The translations under genes were made by a program, and so were the position numbers. From positions 1,328,651 through 1,392,650 of the forward strand of contig NZ_FUWZ01000002.1 of NCBI RefSeq assembly GCF_900167135.1: a stretch of 64,000 nucleotides of DNA, read 5' to 3'. Source of the stretch: Chitinophaga eiseniae. Its GTDB lineage: Bacteria > Bacteroidota > Bacteroidia > Chitinophagales > Chitinophagaceae. The notes beneath the pieces are model-generated. The model saw only the letters and a list, made by a program, of their open reading frames with translations. It ran no database searches and was not told the DNA's origin. Shown here in pieces: positions 32,755-42,041 of the stretch (positions within the stretch are counted from its first letter, which is position 1; every line of letters starts with the position of its first letter).

Positions 32755-33831
32755 ATGAAAAGGAAGCTATTATATACACTCAGCGGCAGCCTGTTATGCA
32801 GCCTGTCCGCACTGGCCAACGGCCCCAAGCCGCCGTCTGAGCTGAAAGATCCGGTAGCACTGGTGCTGCTGACGGTCATCATCGGGCTGGTACTGGTGAT
32901 CGCCATCCTTGGCAACGCGGTGGTGGGCGCAATGGACCTTTATCGTGAAAGAATGAAAAGAGAAGCCGCCAAACTGCCGGCCATCCTCATGCTGGTAACG
33001 CTCTCCCTGGCAGCAAGCCTGCCGGCAAGCGCTACCACCGCGGCCACCGAAGCATCCTCTTATTATACGCCACTATCCCGGTCCTCCCTATACCTGTTAG
33101 TTACCATTGTTGTCCTGGAAATCGCGGTGATCATCTCCCTGCTTTTTGTACTGCGCTTCCTGGCCGGTATCAAAAGCAAGCGCAAACGCCTGGCGGCCGC
33201 TGATGCGGCTACGCCTGCCAAACCACGCATCTCCTGGCTGGAAAAAATCAACAAAACCAGGACCCTGGATGCTACGTCCGAAACAGAAGAAGACATGGGC
33301 CACGACTTCGATGGTATCCGTGAGCTGAACAACCCCACGCCTCCCTGGTGGAAGTGGGGTTTCATCTTCAGCATCTGTTTCGGCGTAGTCTATTTCTGGC
33401 GTACCGAAATATCCCATTCCGCCCCCAATCAGCTACAGGAGCTGGCCATGGCGGAAGAAAAAGCAGCCGTCGCCAAAGCGGAATACCTGAAGAACGCCGC
33501 CAACAACATCGACGAAAACAATGTGAAAATGATGGACAACGCGGACGATCTCGCGGCAGGAGGCAAAATTTTCGTCGCCAGCTGCGCACCGTGCCACGGG
33601 CCACAGGGACAGGGCGTAGTAGGCCCCAACCTCACCGACGACTACTGGATGCACGGCGGTAAAATCAACGAGGTGTTTAAAACCATCAAATACGGCGTGC
33701 CCGACAAAGGGATGAAAGCATGGCAGGAAGATTTTTCACCGAAACAACTGGCCCAGCTGGCCAGCTACGTGAAATCTATTCATGGCAGCAACCCTCCCAA
33801 TCCAAAAGAACCACAAGGTGTAAAAGAATAA
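32755..33831 (+). CDS. ccoP: cbb3 oxidase cytochrome c subunit (CcoP, single heme)
   Basis: A 358-aa membrane-bound cytochrome c that feeds electrons to CcoNO. The N-terminus has a signal-like segment and two further hydrophobic segments (about 30-55 and 115-140) before the CcoP signature GHDFDGIRELNNPTPPWWKWGF (about 183) and its transmembrane helix. A single heme site CAPCHG (about 277) with the Met ligand in DKGMKAW follows. Proteobacterial CcoP carries two hemes, so this is a monoheme form with an extended membrane N-terminus, as seen in other Bacteroidota. It starts nine bases after ccoQ. Confidence 0.92.
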   Translation: MKRKLLYTLSGSLLCSLSALANGPKPPSELKDPVALVLLTVIIGLVLVIAILGNAVVGAMDLYRERMKREAAKLPAILMLVTLSLAASLPASATTAATEASSYYTPLSRSSLYLLVTIVVLEIAVIISLLFVLRFLAGIKSKRKRLAAADAATPAKPRISWLEKINKTRTLDATSETEEDMGHDFDGIRELNNPTPPWWKWGFIFSICFGVVYFWRTEISHSAPNQLQELAMAEEKAAVAKAEYLKNAANNIDENNVKMMDNADDLAAGGKIFVASCAPCHGPQGQGVVGPNLTDDYWMHGGKINEVFKTIKYGVPDKGMKAWQEDFSPKQLAQLASYVKSIHGSNPPNPKEPQGVKE

Positions 33832-33835
33832 AGTC

Positions 33836-35224
33836 ATGGCCGATAGCAACACGTTCAGAGACAGTTTAGCCACAGTTGATAAGCAGGGAAAGCGCAACTG
33901 GATATTTGCCCAGCAACCGAAAGGACGCTACTATAACATCCGGAGCTTCCTCAGCATCTTTTATTTTAGTGTTTTTTTCAGCCTGCCGTTTATCTCCATA
34001 AATGGCAGGCCCTTATTGCTGCTCAATGTAGTGGAAGGCAAATTCATCCTGTTCGGTGCTATTTTCTGGCCTCAGGACTTCTTCATCTTCGGCCTGGCCA
34101 TGCTGGCCTTTATCCTTTTTATCGTTTTGTTTACCATGGCCTTCGGCCGGCTTTTCTGCGGATGGATGTGCCCGCAGACCATCTTTATGGAGATGCTCTT
34201 CCGCCGGATAGAATATTGGATAGAAGGAGACGCCGCCGCACAGCGCATGCTGGCCAAACAACCATGGAACACTGAAAAGATTATCCGTAAAACCGCCAAA
34301 CACATCGTTTTCTACGCACTGTCTTTCCTTATCGCCAATATATTCCTCGCTTACATCATCAGCGCCAAAACACTCGGCCAAATTATCACAGCGCCTTTGT
34401 CTGAACATACCGGCGGCTTTATCGCTATCCTGGTATTCTCCGGCGTGTTCTACGGCGTATTCGCCTTCATGCGCGAACAGATATGCACCATCGTTTGTCC
34501 TTACGGCCGCTTACAGGGCGTATTACTGGATAAAAACTCCATCCTCGTGGCCTATGACTACGAAAGGGGAGAACCCCGCGGAAAATTCCGTAAAGACGAT
34601 GCCCGGGCCATCGGCGACTGCATCGATTGCGCCCAGTGCGTGAAAGTTTGTCCCACCGGTATCGATATCCGCAACGGCACCCAGCTGGAATGCGTGAACT
34701 GCACCGCCTGCATCGATGCCTGCGACCATATGATGGATAAAACCGGCCGCGCCCGCGGACTGATACGTTATGCTTCCGAAAACGGCATCGCCCGGAAAGC
34801 ACCCCTGCGTTTTACACCGCGGCTGCGTATCTACACCGGTATCCTTACCCTGCTGCTCGGCGCCATCGTGTTTATGCTCGCCAGCCGCAAACCCGTCAGC
34901 GGTACCATTATGCGCACCGCCGGCATGCTGTACCAGGAAAGAGGCGCTGACAGCATCTCTAACCTCTACCGTATCAAACTCATTAACAAAACAACTGGTG
35001 AAATACCCCTGCAACTGAAACTGGAAGACGAACCGGGACACGTGGAAGTAGTGGGTAAAAGCACCATCACCGTAAAAGCAGAAGGACAGGGAGAGGGCAC
35101 GTTTTTTATCATCGTACCCAAAACAGCGTTGCGTAACCGGAAATCTTCCCTTTACATCGGCCTGTATGAAGGCGATAAACGGATCATACGCATGCGCACC
35201 ACCTTCCTCGGGCCCGTACAATAA
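33836..35224 (+). CDS. ccoG: cbb3 oxidase accessory protein CcoG
   Basis: A 462-aa membrane iron-sulfur protein thought to reduce or handle copper for cbb3 assembly. There are about five transmembrane segments. FCGWMCPQTIFMEMLFRRIEYWIEGD is the CcoG signature, EQICTIVCPYGRLQGVL is another, and two 4Fe-4S clusters are in CIDCAQCVKVCPTGIDIRNG and CVNCTACIDACD (about 262-300). The C-terminal third is a periplasmic beta-sandwich (FixG_C). It begins four bases after ccoP. Confidence 0.95.
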   Translation: MADSNTFRDSLATVDKQGKRNWIFAQQPKGRYYNIRSFLSIFYFSVFFSLPFISINGRPLLLLNVVEGKFILFGAIFWPQDFFIFGLAMLAFILFIVLFTMAFGRLFCGWMCPQTIFMEMLFRRIEYWIEGDAAAQRMLAKQPWNTEKIIRKTAKHIVFYALSFLIANIFLAYIISAKTLGQIITAPLSEHTGGFIAILVFSGVFYGVFAFMREQICTIVCPYGRLQGVLLDKNSILVAYDYERGEPRGKFRKDDARAIGDCIDCAQCVKVCPTGIDIRNGTQLECVNCTACIDACDHMMDKTGRARGLIRYASENGIARKAPLRFTPRLRIYTGILTLLLGAIVFMLASRKPVSGTIMRTAGMLYQERGADSISNLYRIKLINKTTGEIPLQLKLEDEPGHVEVVGKSTITVKAEGQGEGTFFIIVPKTALRNRKSSLYIGLYEGDKRIIRMRTTFLGPVQ

Positions 35225-35251
35225 ACTTTATATCATTTAAATCATACCATC

Positions 35252-35689
35252 ATGAACTGGGGACATAAAATCATCATCGTGTTTGTTGTTTTTGCTGCCG
35301 GCATCCTCACGCTGGTCACCAAAAGCATGCGCACTAAAATAGACATGGTCACCAAGGATTACTACGCGGAAGAGCTCAAATACCAGCAGGTAATAGACGG
35401 TAAAAAGAATGCCGGCGCCCTCTCTGCTCCCGTGCTGATCGCGCAGCAGTCAGAAGGTATCGCCGTTACGTTCCCGCAGGAACTGCACGGCACCAATATC
35501 ACCGGTAAGATAAAATTCTACCGCCCTTCCGATGCCGGTTTGGACGTGGAAATGCCGCTGCATCTCAGCAGCGGGGGTATGCTGATGATCAACCGCCAGC
35601 TGTTCCACAAAGGCAATTACCTCGTAAAGGTGCAATGGGAAAACAGCGGTAAACCATTTTATCAGGAAGAAAGTTTACACATTAACTGA
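35252..35689 (+). CDS. ccoH: FixH family protein (CcoH)
   Basis: A 145-aa protein with one N-terminal transmembrane segment (IIIVFVVFAAGILTLV) and a periplasmic domain that starts with DYYAEELKYQQVIDGKKNA, a pattern typical of Bacteroidota FixH. It is an assembly factor of cbb3 oxidase. It lies 27 bases after ccoG and six bases before the SafE-like gene. Confidence 0.88.
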   Translation: MNWGHKIIIVFVVFAAGILTLVTKSMRTKIDMVTKDYYAEELKYQQVIDGKKNAGALSAPVLIAQQSEGIAVTFPQELHGTNITGKIKFYRPSDAGLDVEMPLHLSSGGMLMINRQLFHKGNYLVKVQWENSGKPFYQEESLHIN

Positions 35690-35695
35690 TCTGTC

Positions 35696-36406
35696 ATGAT
35701 AGGCGCATTTATTCTCGGCTTCCTGGGCAGCTTCCACTGCATCGGCATGTGTGGTCCGATAGCGCTCACGCTGCCGGTCCGGCATCTCGACGGGGTGAAG
35801 AAACTGGCGGGTATCCTGCTGTACAATGCCGGCCGTATCACCACCTATGCCTTGCTGGGAATGATTTTTGGCTGGGTGGGCCGGCAGTTGTATCTCGGCG
35901 GCCTGCAACAATGGCTGTCTATCGGCATCGGTGTCTTCCTGCTGCTGATCGTATTACTGCAGTACACCGGCATATACCGGCTAAAAGGCGGTCAGCTCCC
36001 CGGTATTTATCTCTCTAAAATAAAATCAGCGCTGGGTGCACTATTACGTCAGCAGCGCTTTGGCACCCTCTATGGCATCGGTGTGCTGAACGGCCTGCTT
36101 CCCTGCGGACTGGTATACCTGGCGGTTGCCGGAGCCGTTGCCACCGGCGCCACCTGGAAAGGCAGTCTCTTTATGGCCGCTTTTGGCGCAGGCACTATGC
36201 CGGCCATGATGACCGTCACCTGGTTCAGCCACCTGGTGAGCATCGGTGTGCGTAACCGCATACGCGCCCTCATACCGGTAGCCGTCGGCGTCATGGGCGT
36301 TCTGCTTATTCTGCGGGGCCTCAACCTCGGCATACCGTATATCAGTCCTGTGATGTCTGCCCACAGCGAAAAAGTGGCAGAACGTTGTTGTCATAAACCT
36401 TCATGA
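35696..36406 (+). CDS. TauE/SafE (DsbD-like) membrane protein of the cbb3 cluster
   Basis: A 236-aa protein with about six transmembrane segments. The N-terminal FLGSFHCIGMCGPIALTLP contains the HCxGMCGP motif of the SafE/DsbD_2 family, and NGLLPCGLVYLA repeats a Pro-Cys-Gly element in the second half. Relatives lie at this place in many Bacteroidota cbb3 clusters; the paired Cys/His suggest copper or thiol handling during oxidase assembly rather than sulfite export. Its end overlaps the start of hemN by four bases (ATGA). Confidence 0.82.
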   Translation: MIGAFILGFLGSFHCIGMCGPIALTLPVRHLDGVKKLAGILLYNAGRITTYALLGMIFGWVGRQLYLGGLQQWLSIGIGVFLLLIVLLQYTGIYRLKGGQLPGIYLSKIKSALGALLRQQRFGTLYGIGVLNGLLPCGLVYLAVAGAVATGATWKGSLFMAAFGAGTMPAMMTVTWFSHLVSIGVRNRIRALIPVAVGVMGVLLILRGLNLGIPYISPVMSAHSEKVAERCCHKPS

Positions 36407-37767
36407 TCATGGAACTTATCCGCAAATACAATATCGCAGCTCCCCGGTACACCAGTTATCCAACCGTACCTTACTGGGATGAAAATACTTTTAACCTGCA
36501 GGCATGGAAGGTGTTGCTGAAAAAAGCATTTCAGGCCACCAACCATCAGGACGGTATCAGTATTTACATCCACCTGCCTTTCTGCGAAAAACTCTGCACC
36601 TATTGCGGCTGCAATAAACACATTACGGTCAACCACGCCGTGGAAATACCCTACATACAAACTGTGCTGAAAGAATGGGAACTGTATGTGGCCGCTTTTG
36701 AAGGGAAGCCCCGTATCCGGGAGATACATCTCGGCGGCGGCACTCCTACTTTTTTCAGTCCGGAAAACCTCACCATGCTGCTGCAGGGTATTTATCAGCA
36801 TGCAACATTGCTGCCGGACGCCTCCCTCGGATTTGAAGGTCATCCCGGCAACACTACGCCCGAACATCTGCAGACATTATACCACCTCGGCTTCCGTCGC
36901 GTAAGCCTCGGCATCCAGGACTTTGATCCAAGGGTACAGGAAATCATCAACCGGTTACAACCTTTCGAAATGGTGGAGAAGGTAGTGGAACACGCCAGAA
37001 AGATCGGCTTCACTGCCATCAACTTTGACCTGATATACGGGCTGCCGTTGCAGACTGCCTGCGGTATGCAGGACACTGTTGACAAGGTGATGTTGCTGAG
37101 GCCGGACAGGATCTCTTTCTACAGCTATGCACATGTGCCCTGGATCAAAGGCGTGGGACAACGCCGTTACGCTGAAGCCGATTTACCCAAAGACGAAGAG
37201 AAAAGACGGTTGTATGAACTGGGCAAAATGCTCTTCGCGCGGAATGGTTACACCGAGATCGGGATGGACCATTTTGCACTGCCGGGAGATGAACTGTTTA
37301 TCGCCGCAGAGAAGGGAGAACTGCATCGTAACTTCATGGGTTATACCGTTTCACACACCTCGCTGCTGGTAGGACTGGGTGCTTCTTCCATCGGTGATAA
37401 CGGCTATGGCTATGTACAAAATGAGAAGCAGGTGACGGCCTATCAGGAGCGGGTAGCCGGCGGAGAATTTCCCATCGTTCGCGGACATATCCTCAGCGAT
37501 GAAGACCAGCTGCTGAAAGGACATATCCGCGACCTGATGTGTACTTTTGAAACGAGCTGGCGCAAGGCCGATACCCAATGCGATGCGGTGATAGAAGGCC
37601 TTCAGCGCCTGCAGGAACTGGAGAAGGACGGGCTGGTGGAAGTAGTGAAGAACAGCGTGAAAGTTACTGCGCAGGGACGGCCGTTTATCCGCAATATCTG
37701 CATGGCATTTGATGCCCGGTTATGGAGAAAACTGCCCGAAAGCCAGTTGTTCAGCAAAGCCATATAA
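36403..37767 (+). CDS. hemN: Oxygen-independent coproporphyrinogen III oxidase
   Basis: Radical-SAM enzyme that oxidatively decarboxylates coproporphyrinogen III for heme synthesis without oxygen, 454 aa. PRYTSYPTVPYWDE is the HemN N-terminal signature, YIHLPFCEKLCTYCGCN carries the cluster cysteines (CxxxCxxC), and LGGGTPTFF and GFRRVSLGIQDFDPRVQ follow. ATG 36403 overlaps the preceding stop; ATG 36409 is an alternative. Its place at the end of the cbb3 operon links anaerobic heme supply to the oxidase. Confidence 0.95.
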   Translation: MIMELIRKYNIAAPRYTSYPTVPYWDENTFNLQAWKVLLKKAFQATNHQDGISIYIHLPFCEKLCTYCGCNKHITVNHAVEIPYIQTVLKEWELYVAAFEGKPRIREIHLGGGTPTFFSPENLTMLLQGIYQHATLLPDASLGFEGHPGNTTPEHLQTLYHLGFRRVSLGIQDFDPRVQEIINRLQPFEMVEKVVEHARKIGFTAINFDLIYGLPLQTACGMQDTVDKVMLLRPDRISFYSYAHVPWIKGVGQRRYAEADLPKDEEKRRLYELGKMLFARNGYTEIGMDHFALPGDELFIAAEKGELHRNFMGYTVSHTSLLVGLGASSIGDNGYGYVQNEKQVTAYQERVAGGEFPIVRGHILSDEDQLLKGHIRDLMCTFETSWRKADTQCDAVIEGLQRLQELEKDGLVEVVKNSVKVTAQGRPFIRNICMAFDARLWRKLPESQLFSKAI

Positions 37768-37785
37768 CTTCATCGGGAAAAAATG

Positions 37786-37824
37786 GGGAGCAAGGGATAC
37801 TTCAACGTGTTTTTGCTCCCTTTT
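37786..37824 (+). terminator. Terminator of the cbb3-hemN operon
   Basis: GGGAGCAA (37786-37793) pairs with TTGCTCCC (37813-37820), followed by TTTT. Confidence 0.7.
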
Positions 37825-38187
37825 GCCTTTTTCCGGAGATGGGGGAGCAGGAGATAAAATACCCCTTCAACAGATAAAACGATGTATGCCATGTGAGGAA
37901 GAAAAAAATAGCAGTCGGCTGTAACGCTCGCCAACAAAGGATTTCAGCGGCAATAAAAAAAGTCTGACCGTTGGAACAATCAGACTTTCTTATTATGTGA
38001 ATGGGTTAGTAAGTACAGGGAAACAAAATTCCCTACACAATATTAAAAAGAATTTCATGACAAAAGAAAAATTTTACAAAAAATTTTATTCACACTACTA
38101 AAATAATTGTGGATAACAGCAGTCTGAAACTTCCCGGTTATCGTTATACCCCCCTCCATATTTTGCTTATTGCTTTCCCCGATTTAC
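37825..38187. other. Intergenic region between hemN and lpxD
   Basis: No gene was recognised. It holds a second terminator-like hairpin, AAAGTCTGA (37959-37967) with TCAGACTTT (37980-37988), and a small palindrome AGGGAA (38017-38022) with TTCCCT (38029-38034). The remainder is AT-rich. Confidence 0.5.
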
Positions 38188-38195
38188 TACCTTTG
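38188..38195 (+). promoter_or_regulatory. -7 element (TACCTTTG) of lpxD
   Basis: Exact TAnnTTTG; a TTTG lies 22 bases upstream (38162-38165). It sits inside the longer possible lpxD frame and so supports ATG 38229. Confidence 0.65.
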
Positions 38196-38228
38196 TTGCA
38201 CTTAATATTATTCAACAACTCAGATCAT

Positions 38229-39173
38229 ATGAAGTTTGAAGCACCCGTTGCAGTAACGGAAATCGCTGCATTCATAGGCGCAGAGCTGGTAGGCAACAGC
38301 CAGCTGATGGCTACCGGCCTCAATGAAATACACAAGGTTACTCCAGGGGATATATCTTTTGTAGACTTTGAAAAATACTACAACGCCAGTCTGCAATCTG
38401 CCGCAACTATCATCATCATCAACAAGAAAGTGGAATGTCCCGAAGGCAAGGCGCTGTTAGTACTGGAAGATCCCTTCAGCGCTTATGTAAAACTGGTGAA
38501 CCGCTTCCGTCCATTTGAACCGGCCAGCAAAGCGGTCAGTGATTCCGCAGTGATCGGAGAAGGTACGATCGTACAGCCTAACGTATTCATTGGCAATCAT
38601 GTGCGCATCGGCCGCAACTGTCTGATACATCCTAACGTAACGATTTATGACCACGCTGTCATAGGTGACAACGTGATCATTCACGCAGGTACCGTACTCG
38701 GTGCAGATGCATTTTACTTTAAGAAAAGAGCCGACAGAGAGGTGATATACGACAAGCTCGCAAGCTGTGGCCGGGTGATCATCGAAGACGATGTAGAGAT
38801 AGGCGCAGGCTGTACGATCGACAAAGGCGTAAGTGGTGATACCATCATCGGCCGTGGCACTAAACTGGACAACATGATCCATATCGGTCACGGCACCGTG
38901 ATCGGCAAAAACTGTCTCATTGCCGCCCAGGTTGGTATAGCCGGCAAAGCCCATATCGAAGATAACGTGATCCTCTGGGGACAGGTAGGCGTGAACAAAG
39001 ACCTTACCATCGGTAAAGGTGCGGTGGTGCTGGCACAAAGCGGCGTACCCGGCAGCCTCGAAGGCGGTAAAGTATATTTCGGTTACCCGGCAGAAGTGGC
39101 CAGCGAAAAAAAGAGAGAACTCGGCTGGGTAAAACGTATCCCCGAAATCTGGGAGAAAGTAAAATCCCTTTAA
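38229..39173 (+). CDS. lpxD: UDP-3-O-acylglucosamine N-acyltransferase-like protein (LpxD family)
   Basis: Left-handed beta-helix acyltransferase, 314 aa, of lipid A synthesis. The N-terminal uridine-binding-like domain includes GDISFVDFEKYYNASLQSAATIII, and hexapeptide repeats run from about residue 100 (VIGEGTIVQPNVFIGNHVRIG) to 280. The catalytic His is expected in the repeat region (HIGHGTVIGKNCLI). The ATG at 38229 is chosen because of the promoter at 38188 and family length. Many Bacteroidota carry two LpxD-like genes, so this could be the paralogue; no other lpx genes are nearby. Confidence 0.85.
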   Translation: MKFEAPVAVTEIAAFIGAELVGNSQLMATGLNEIHKVTPGDISFVDFEKYYNASLQSAATIIIINKKVECPEGKALLVLEDPFSAYVKLVNRFRPFEPASKAVSDSAVIGEGTIVQPNVFIGNHVRIGRNCLIHPNVTIYDHAVIGDNVIIHAGTVLGADAFYFKKRADREVIYDKLASCGRVIIEDDVEIGAGCTIDKGVSGDTIIGRGTKLDNMIHIGHGTVIGKNCLIAAQVGIAGKAHIEDNVILWGQVGVNKDLTIGKGAVVLAQSGVPGSLEGGKVYFGYPAEVASEKKRELGWVKRIPEIWEKVKSL

Positions 39174-39175
39174 CC

Positions 39176-39263
39176 AATTACGAATTACGGATTACGAATT
39201 ACGAATGGGGGTTTTTCCCGTCGTAACCGTCAATTCGTAATTCGTAATCCGTAATTCGTAATT
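39176..39263. repeat. Perfect 31-bp inverted repeat of the AATTACG type
   Basis: The arms 39176-39206 and 39233-39263 are perfectly complementary over 31 bp and consist of four 7-base units (AATTACG, one variant GATTACG). The 26-base loop holds GGGGGTTTTTCCC. The element begins three bases after the lpxD stop and ends one base before the next start codon. Confidence 0.9.
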
Positions 39264-39264
39264 C

Positions 39265-39948
39265 ATGAAAAAACTACTGTTTCCCTTTCTCTTCCTCCTG
39301 TCCTGTACCACTGCCAAACAATCCACTACCTCGCCGACGGTCAACAACCTGTACAGTCAGGCCCAGGAATGGCCGGTGAAGGTGAACGACGGCTGGCTGA
39401 CCGCCAAAACCATCTCCTTCGGACTGTATAGCACCTCCTCCCGGAAAAACGGCGTGGCGGAAACCATGGGCAGCTTCATCAAAGACCCCAAAACACCCTT
39501 CAACTTCTACGTAAACGGCAACGATGAACATATCCTGGTGCAAACGATGAACACCACCCGGATCGCTTTCAGTAATCGCGATTTACCGGCCGTTTTAAAA
39601 GACCTTGACGGTAGTGCGGCCCTCTCGTACACCCTGATCAACGGGACCAAAAATGAGCCGCTGAAACGCTGGGAAATGATATTAAAATCACCCGGGTACC
39701 TGGAATTGAACAATAACAAACCTACGGGCATCCTCCGTTGTGCAGACACGGATATCCGCATTACGGCACATAACCGTTACGGTAAGGTCAATTCCTACGA
39801 GAAAGTGTGTTATGAGTTTCAGTATCGCGGTCAGCCGGTAGCGGCAGTTATCGCCGGCGATAAGCCACGTGTGTGGGTCAGCAAGGATGCGCCGGCGGAA
39901 ACCATCAAAACCCTGGCAGCGGCTATCGGCGCGTTGTTGTTGAGGTAA
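39265..39948 (+). CDS. Predicted lipoprotein of unknown function
   Basis: Not recognised. The 227-aa product has a lipoprotein signal (MKKLLFPFLFLLSCTT, lipidated Cys at 14). The mature part looks like a mixed alpha/beta soluble domain (GWLTAKTISFGLYSTSSRKNGVAE, FNFYVNGNDEHILVQ, YTLINGTKNEPLKRWEMIL, YEFQYRGQPVAAVIAGDKPRVWV). No cysteine other than the lipidated one and one or two internal ones stands out. The start codon directly abuts the inverted repeat. Confidence 0.75.
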   Translation: MKKLLFPFLFLLSCTTAKQSTTSPTVNNLYSQAQEWPVKVNDGWLTAKTISFGLYSTSSRKNGVAETMGSFIKDPKTPFNFYVNGNDEHILVQTMNTTRIAFSNRDLPAVLKDLDGSAALSYTLINGTKNEPLKRWEMILKSPGYLELNNNKPTGILRCADTDIRITAHNRYGKVNSYEKVCYEFQYRGQPVAAVIAGDKPRVWVSKDAPAETIKTLAAAIGALLLR

Positions 39949-39952
39949 AATA

Positions 39953-40930
39953 TCAGTTGCGGGAAGCCAGGAAAGCGGCGGATATTTCCCGGATGGTTTC
40001 TTCCAGTGGGCGGAAGTCAAATTCCGGCAGCGCCTTACGTATCTTCTGATTGTCGTAGTACACCTTCAGCTGTGCCGTACGCGCCGTTTCCTTCGTCACA
40101 ACGGGCTGTTTGCCGGTGAACAGCCCCTTTACTTTTTCGAGCCGCCACACCACTTCCGCCATCCACGGTTTAGCCGCGATATGGGGGGGCTTTTTACCCA
40201 ATGCATGGGCCATGGAGGTAAACAGCTGCCGGTATCCCCAGTTGCCGGCCGACAGGATAAACCTTTCGCCGCTTACAGGGCTGTCCATGAGCAGGACCAT
40301 GGCTTTTACCACATCCAGCACATCTACAAAACCGTTGACACCTTCTGTATAATAAGGGAACTCTTTCCAGGCATTTTTCAGCAGGGTACCGGAACCTTCG
40401 TCCCAGAAGCCGGCGCCCAATATGATAGAAGGGTTGACGATCACGGCTTCCAGTCCTTCGGCAATACCTCTCCACACTTCCATCTCCCCCTGGTATTTGC
40501 TCACGCTGTACCGGGAATTGTTAGGACTTTCTTCCCATTCACAATCTTCATCGATGGCGGCCTGCTCCCTCGCTCTGCCGATAGCGGCAACAGAGCTCAC
40601 ATACACCAGTTTTTTTACGCCGGCGTCGAGCGCCATGTTCACCACGTTGGCCGTTCCTTCCACATTGATCTTCATGAGACTGGCGGCGTGTCCCGGTTGA
40701 AAAGATACCACTGCGGCACAGTGATACACCTGGGTAACACCCTGCATGGCGTCTTCCAGTGCGCATACGTCGAGGATATCCCCCTGCACCCATTCTATCT
40801 TTCCGGAGAGGTCCTGTAACCGGGGAGACGGGGCTTTCCGGTAAAGGGCTCTCACAGGCTTGCCTGCCGCGACCAATGACCGAATCAAATAACTGCCTAA
40901 AAAACCTGTACCACCGGTTACTAAAATCAT
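39953..40930 (-). CDS. NAD-dependent epimerase/dehydratase (extended SDR)
   Basis: Extended-SDR protein of 325 aa. MILVTGGTGFLGSYLIRSL is the GxxGxxG cofactor motif; YVSSVAAIGR holds the active Ser, and RYSVSKYQGEMEVWRG the YxxxK pair. It resembles dihydroflavonol-4-reductase/3-beta-HSD-like proteins that are common in Bacteroidota with unknown substrates. It is convergent with the lipoprotein gene and followed upstream, on the same strand, by the 3-hydroxyacyl-CoA dehydrogenase gene with a 90-base gap. Confidence 0.88.
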   Translation of the reverse strand: MILVTGGTGFLGSYLIRSLVAAGKPVRALYRKAPSPRLQDLSGKIEWVQGDILDVCALEDAMQGVTQVYHCAAVVSFQPGHAASLMKINVEGTANVVNMALDAGVKKLVYVSSVAAIGRAREQAAIDEDCEWEESPNNSRYSVSKYQGEMEVWRGIAEGLEAVIVNPSIILGAGFWDEGSGTLLKNAWKEFPYYTEGVNGFVDVLDVVKAMVLLMDSPVSGERFILSAGNWGYRQLFTSMAHALGKKPPHIAAKPWMAEVVWRLEKVKGLFTGKQPVVTKETARTAQLKVYYDNQKIRKALPEFDFRPLEETIREISAAFLASRN

Positions 40931-41020
40931 GAAGACTAATTCATTTACTTAAGGAGGCCCAAAAATAACTAATGATTTTCGTGATTTGATCGGTCCTCCT
41001 GATTTATAACTGTTAAAAGT

Positions 41021-41869
41021 TTACTGCTCGTACCGGTAGAAACCGAGGCCTGTTTTACGGCCCAGCCTTCCGTCTTTCACCCGCTGTTCCTGCAGCGCGT
41101 TGGGCTTAAACCGGGGCGCCTGCTGAAAAGCGTCGTATAGTGACTGTGTGACAGCCAGATTGATATCATTGCCGATGAGGTCCATCAGGGCAAAAGGCCC
41201 CATCCGGAAACCGGCATTTTCCAGCAGCTGATCAATGGTGCTGAAGTCGGCCATCCGCTGTTCGGCCAGCAACATCGCTTCCAGGTAGTAATGTCGCGCT
41301 ACGCGGTTAACGATGAATCCCGGTGCGTCTTTCACCCTTACCGGCACTTTCCCCATCGCTTTGGCCAGTTCATAAACACGGTCTGCCGTTTCCGGCGATG
41401 TTTGTTCACCGCTGACTACCTCGACCAGTTTCATCAGATGGGCAGGATTAAAGAAGTGCATGCCGGCCACCCGTTGCGGATGAGGAAGGGTAGCCGCCAG
41501 TTGGGAAACCGACAGGGAAGAGGTATTGGAAGCAAAGATGGCGTCTTCGCGATTGATAGGCGCCAGCTGGCTGAACAAGGCTGTTTTAGCCGCCATATCC
41601 TCCACAATGGCTTCAATGATCACCTCCGCCACACATAGGTTGATATCGCTGGTAAAAGTAAGCCGCTCCAGGACAGCGTCTTTCTCTTCCGCTTTCAGCC
41701 GTCCTTTTTCCACTGCTGTGGCCAGGCTTTTGGTGATTTGCGCCTGCGCTCTTTCCAGGCCTTCAGGGCGAATGTCAAACAGGACCGTCTTATAACCACC
41801 GGAAGCCGCTACCTGGGCTATGCCGGCACCCATGGTACCAGCGCCGCATACAGCAATAGAATGTATCAT
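41021..41869 (-). CDS. 3-hydroxyacyl-CoA (3-hydroxybutyryl-CoA) dehydrogenase
   Basis: A 282-aa NAD-dependent dehydrogenase. IAVCGAGTMGAGIAQVAA is the Rossmann motif, IEAIVEDMAAKTALF and FASNTSSLSVSQLA follow, GMHFFNPAHLMKLVEVV holds the catalytic His, and FIVNRVARHYYLEAM and GFRMGPFALMDLIGNDIN belong to the C-terminal dimerisation domain. It acts in fatty-acid, butanoate or phenylacetate degradation; no pathway partners are nearby, so the physiological substrate is open. Confidence 0.92.
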   Translation of the reverse strand: MIHSIAVCGAGTMGAGIAQVAASGGYKTVLFDIRPEGLERAQAQITKSLATAVEKGRLKAEEKDAVLERLTFTSDINLCVAEVIIEAIVEDMAAKTALFSQLAPINREDAIFASNTSSLSVSQLAATLPHPQRVAGMHFFNPAHLMKLVEVVSGEQTSPETADRVYELAKAMGKVPVRVKDAPGFIVNRVARHYYLEAMLLAEQRMADFSTIDQLLENAGFRMGPFALMDLIGNDINLAVTQSLYDAFQQAPRFKPNALQEQRVKDGRLGRKTGLGFYRYEQ

Positions 41870-41881
41870 CTTGATTTGGGA

Positions 41882-42032
41882 GTTTTTTGATTTACGATTT
41901 TTTGATTTGAAGGTCGCCCGGCTTACCCTAAATCAACGATAAATCATTTGTCGGAGGCTGTTTTGCAGTTTACGATTTTCTGACTTCGGCCAACCGGGCC
42001 TTAACATCAAAAAATCGTAAATCACAAAATCG
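41882..42032. repeat. Long inverted repeat filling the gap before the pheS end
   Basis: A perfect 19-bp core (41888-41906 with 42006-42024) sits in longer imperfect arms of about 40 bp that end in CCCGG. The units are again GATTTACG and ATTTTTTG. The element occupies nearly the whole 172-base gap. Confidence 0.75.
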
Positions 42033-42041
42033 TTGCATATC

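Noticed and set aside
35696..36406. Annotation as sulfite exporter
   Set aside because: Family name only; the HCxGMCGP motif and cbb3 operon position point to oxidase assembly instead.
37768..38228. Possible hidden RNA gene in the long gap after hemN
   Set aside because: Only hairpins with terminator features and a promoter were found; no tRNA-like or known ncRNA pattern.
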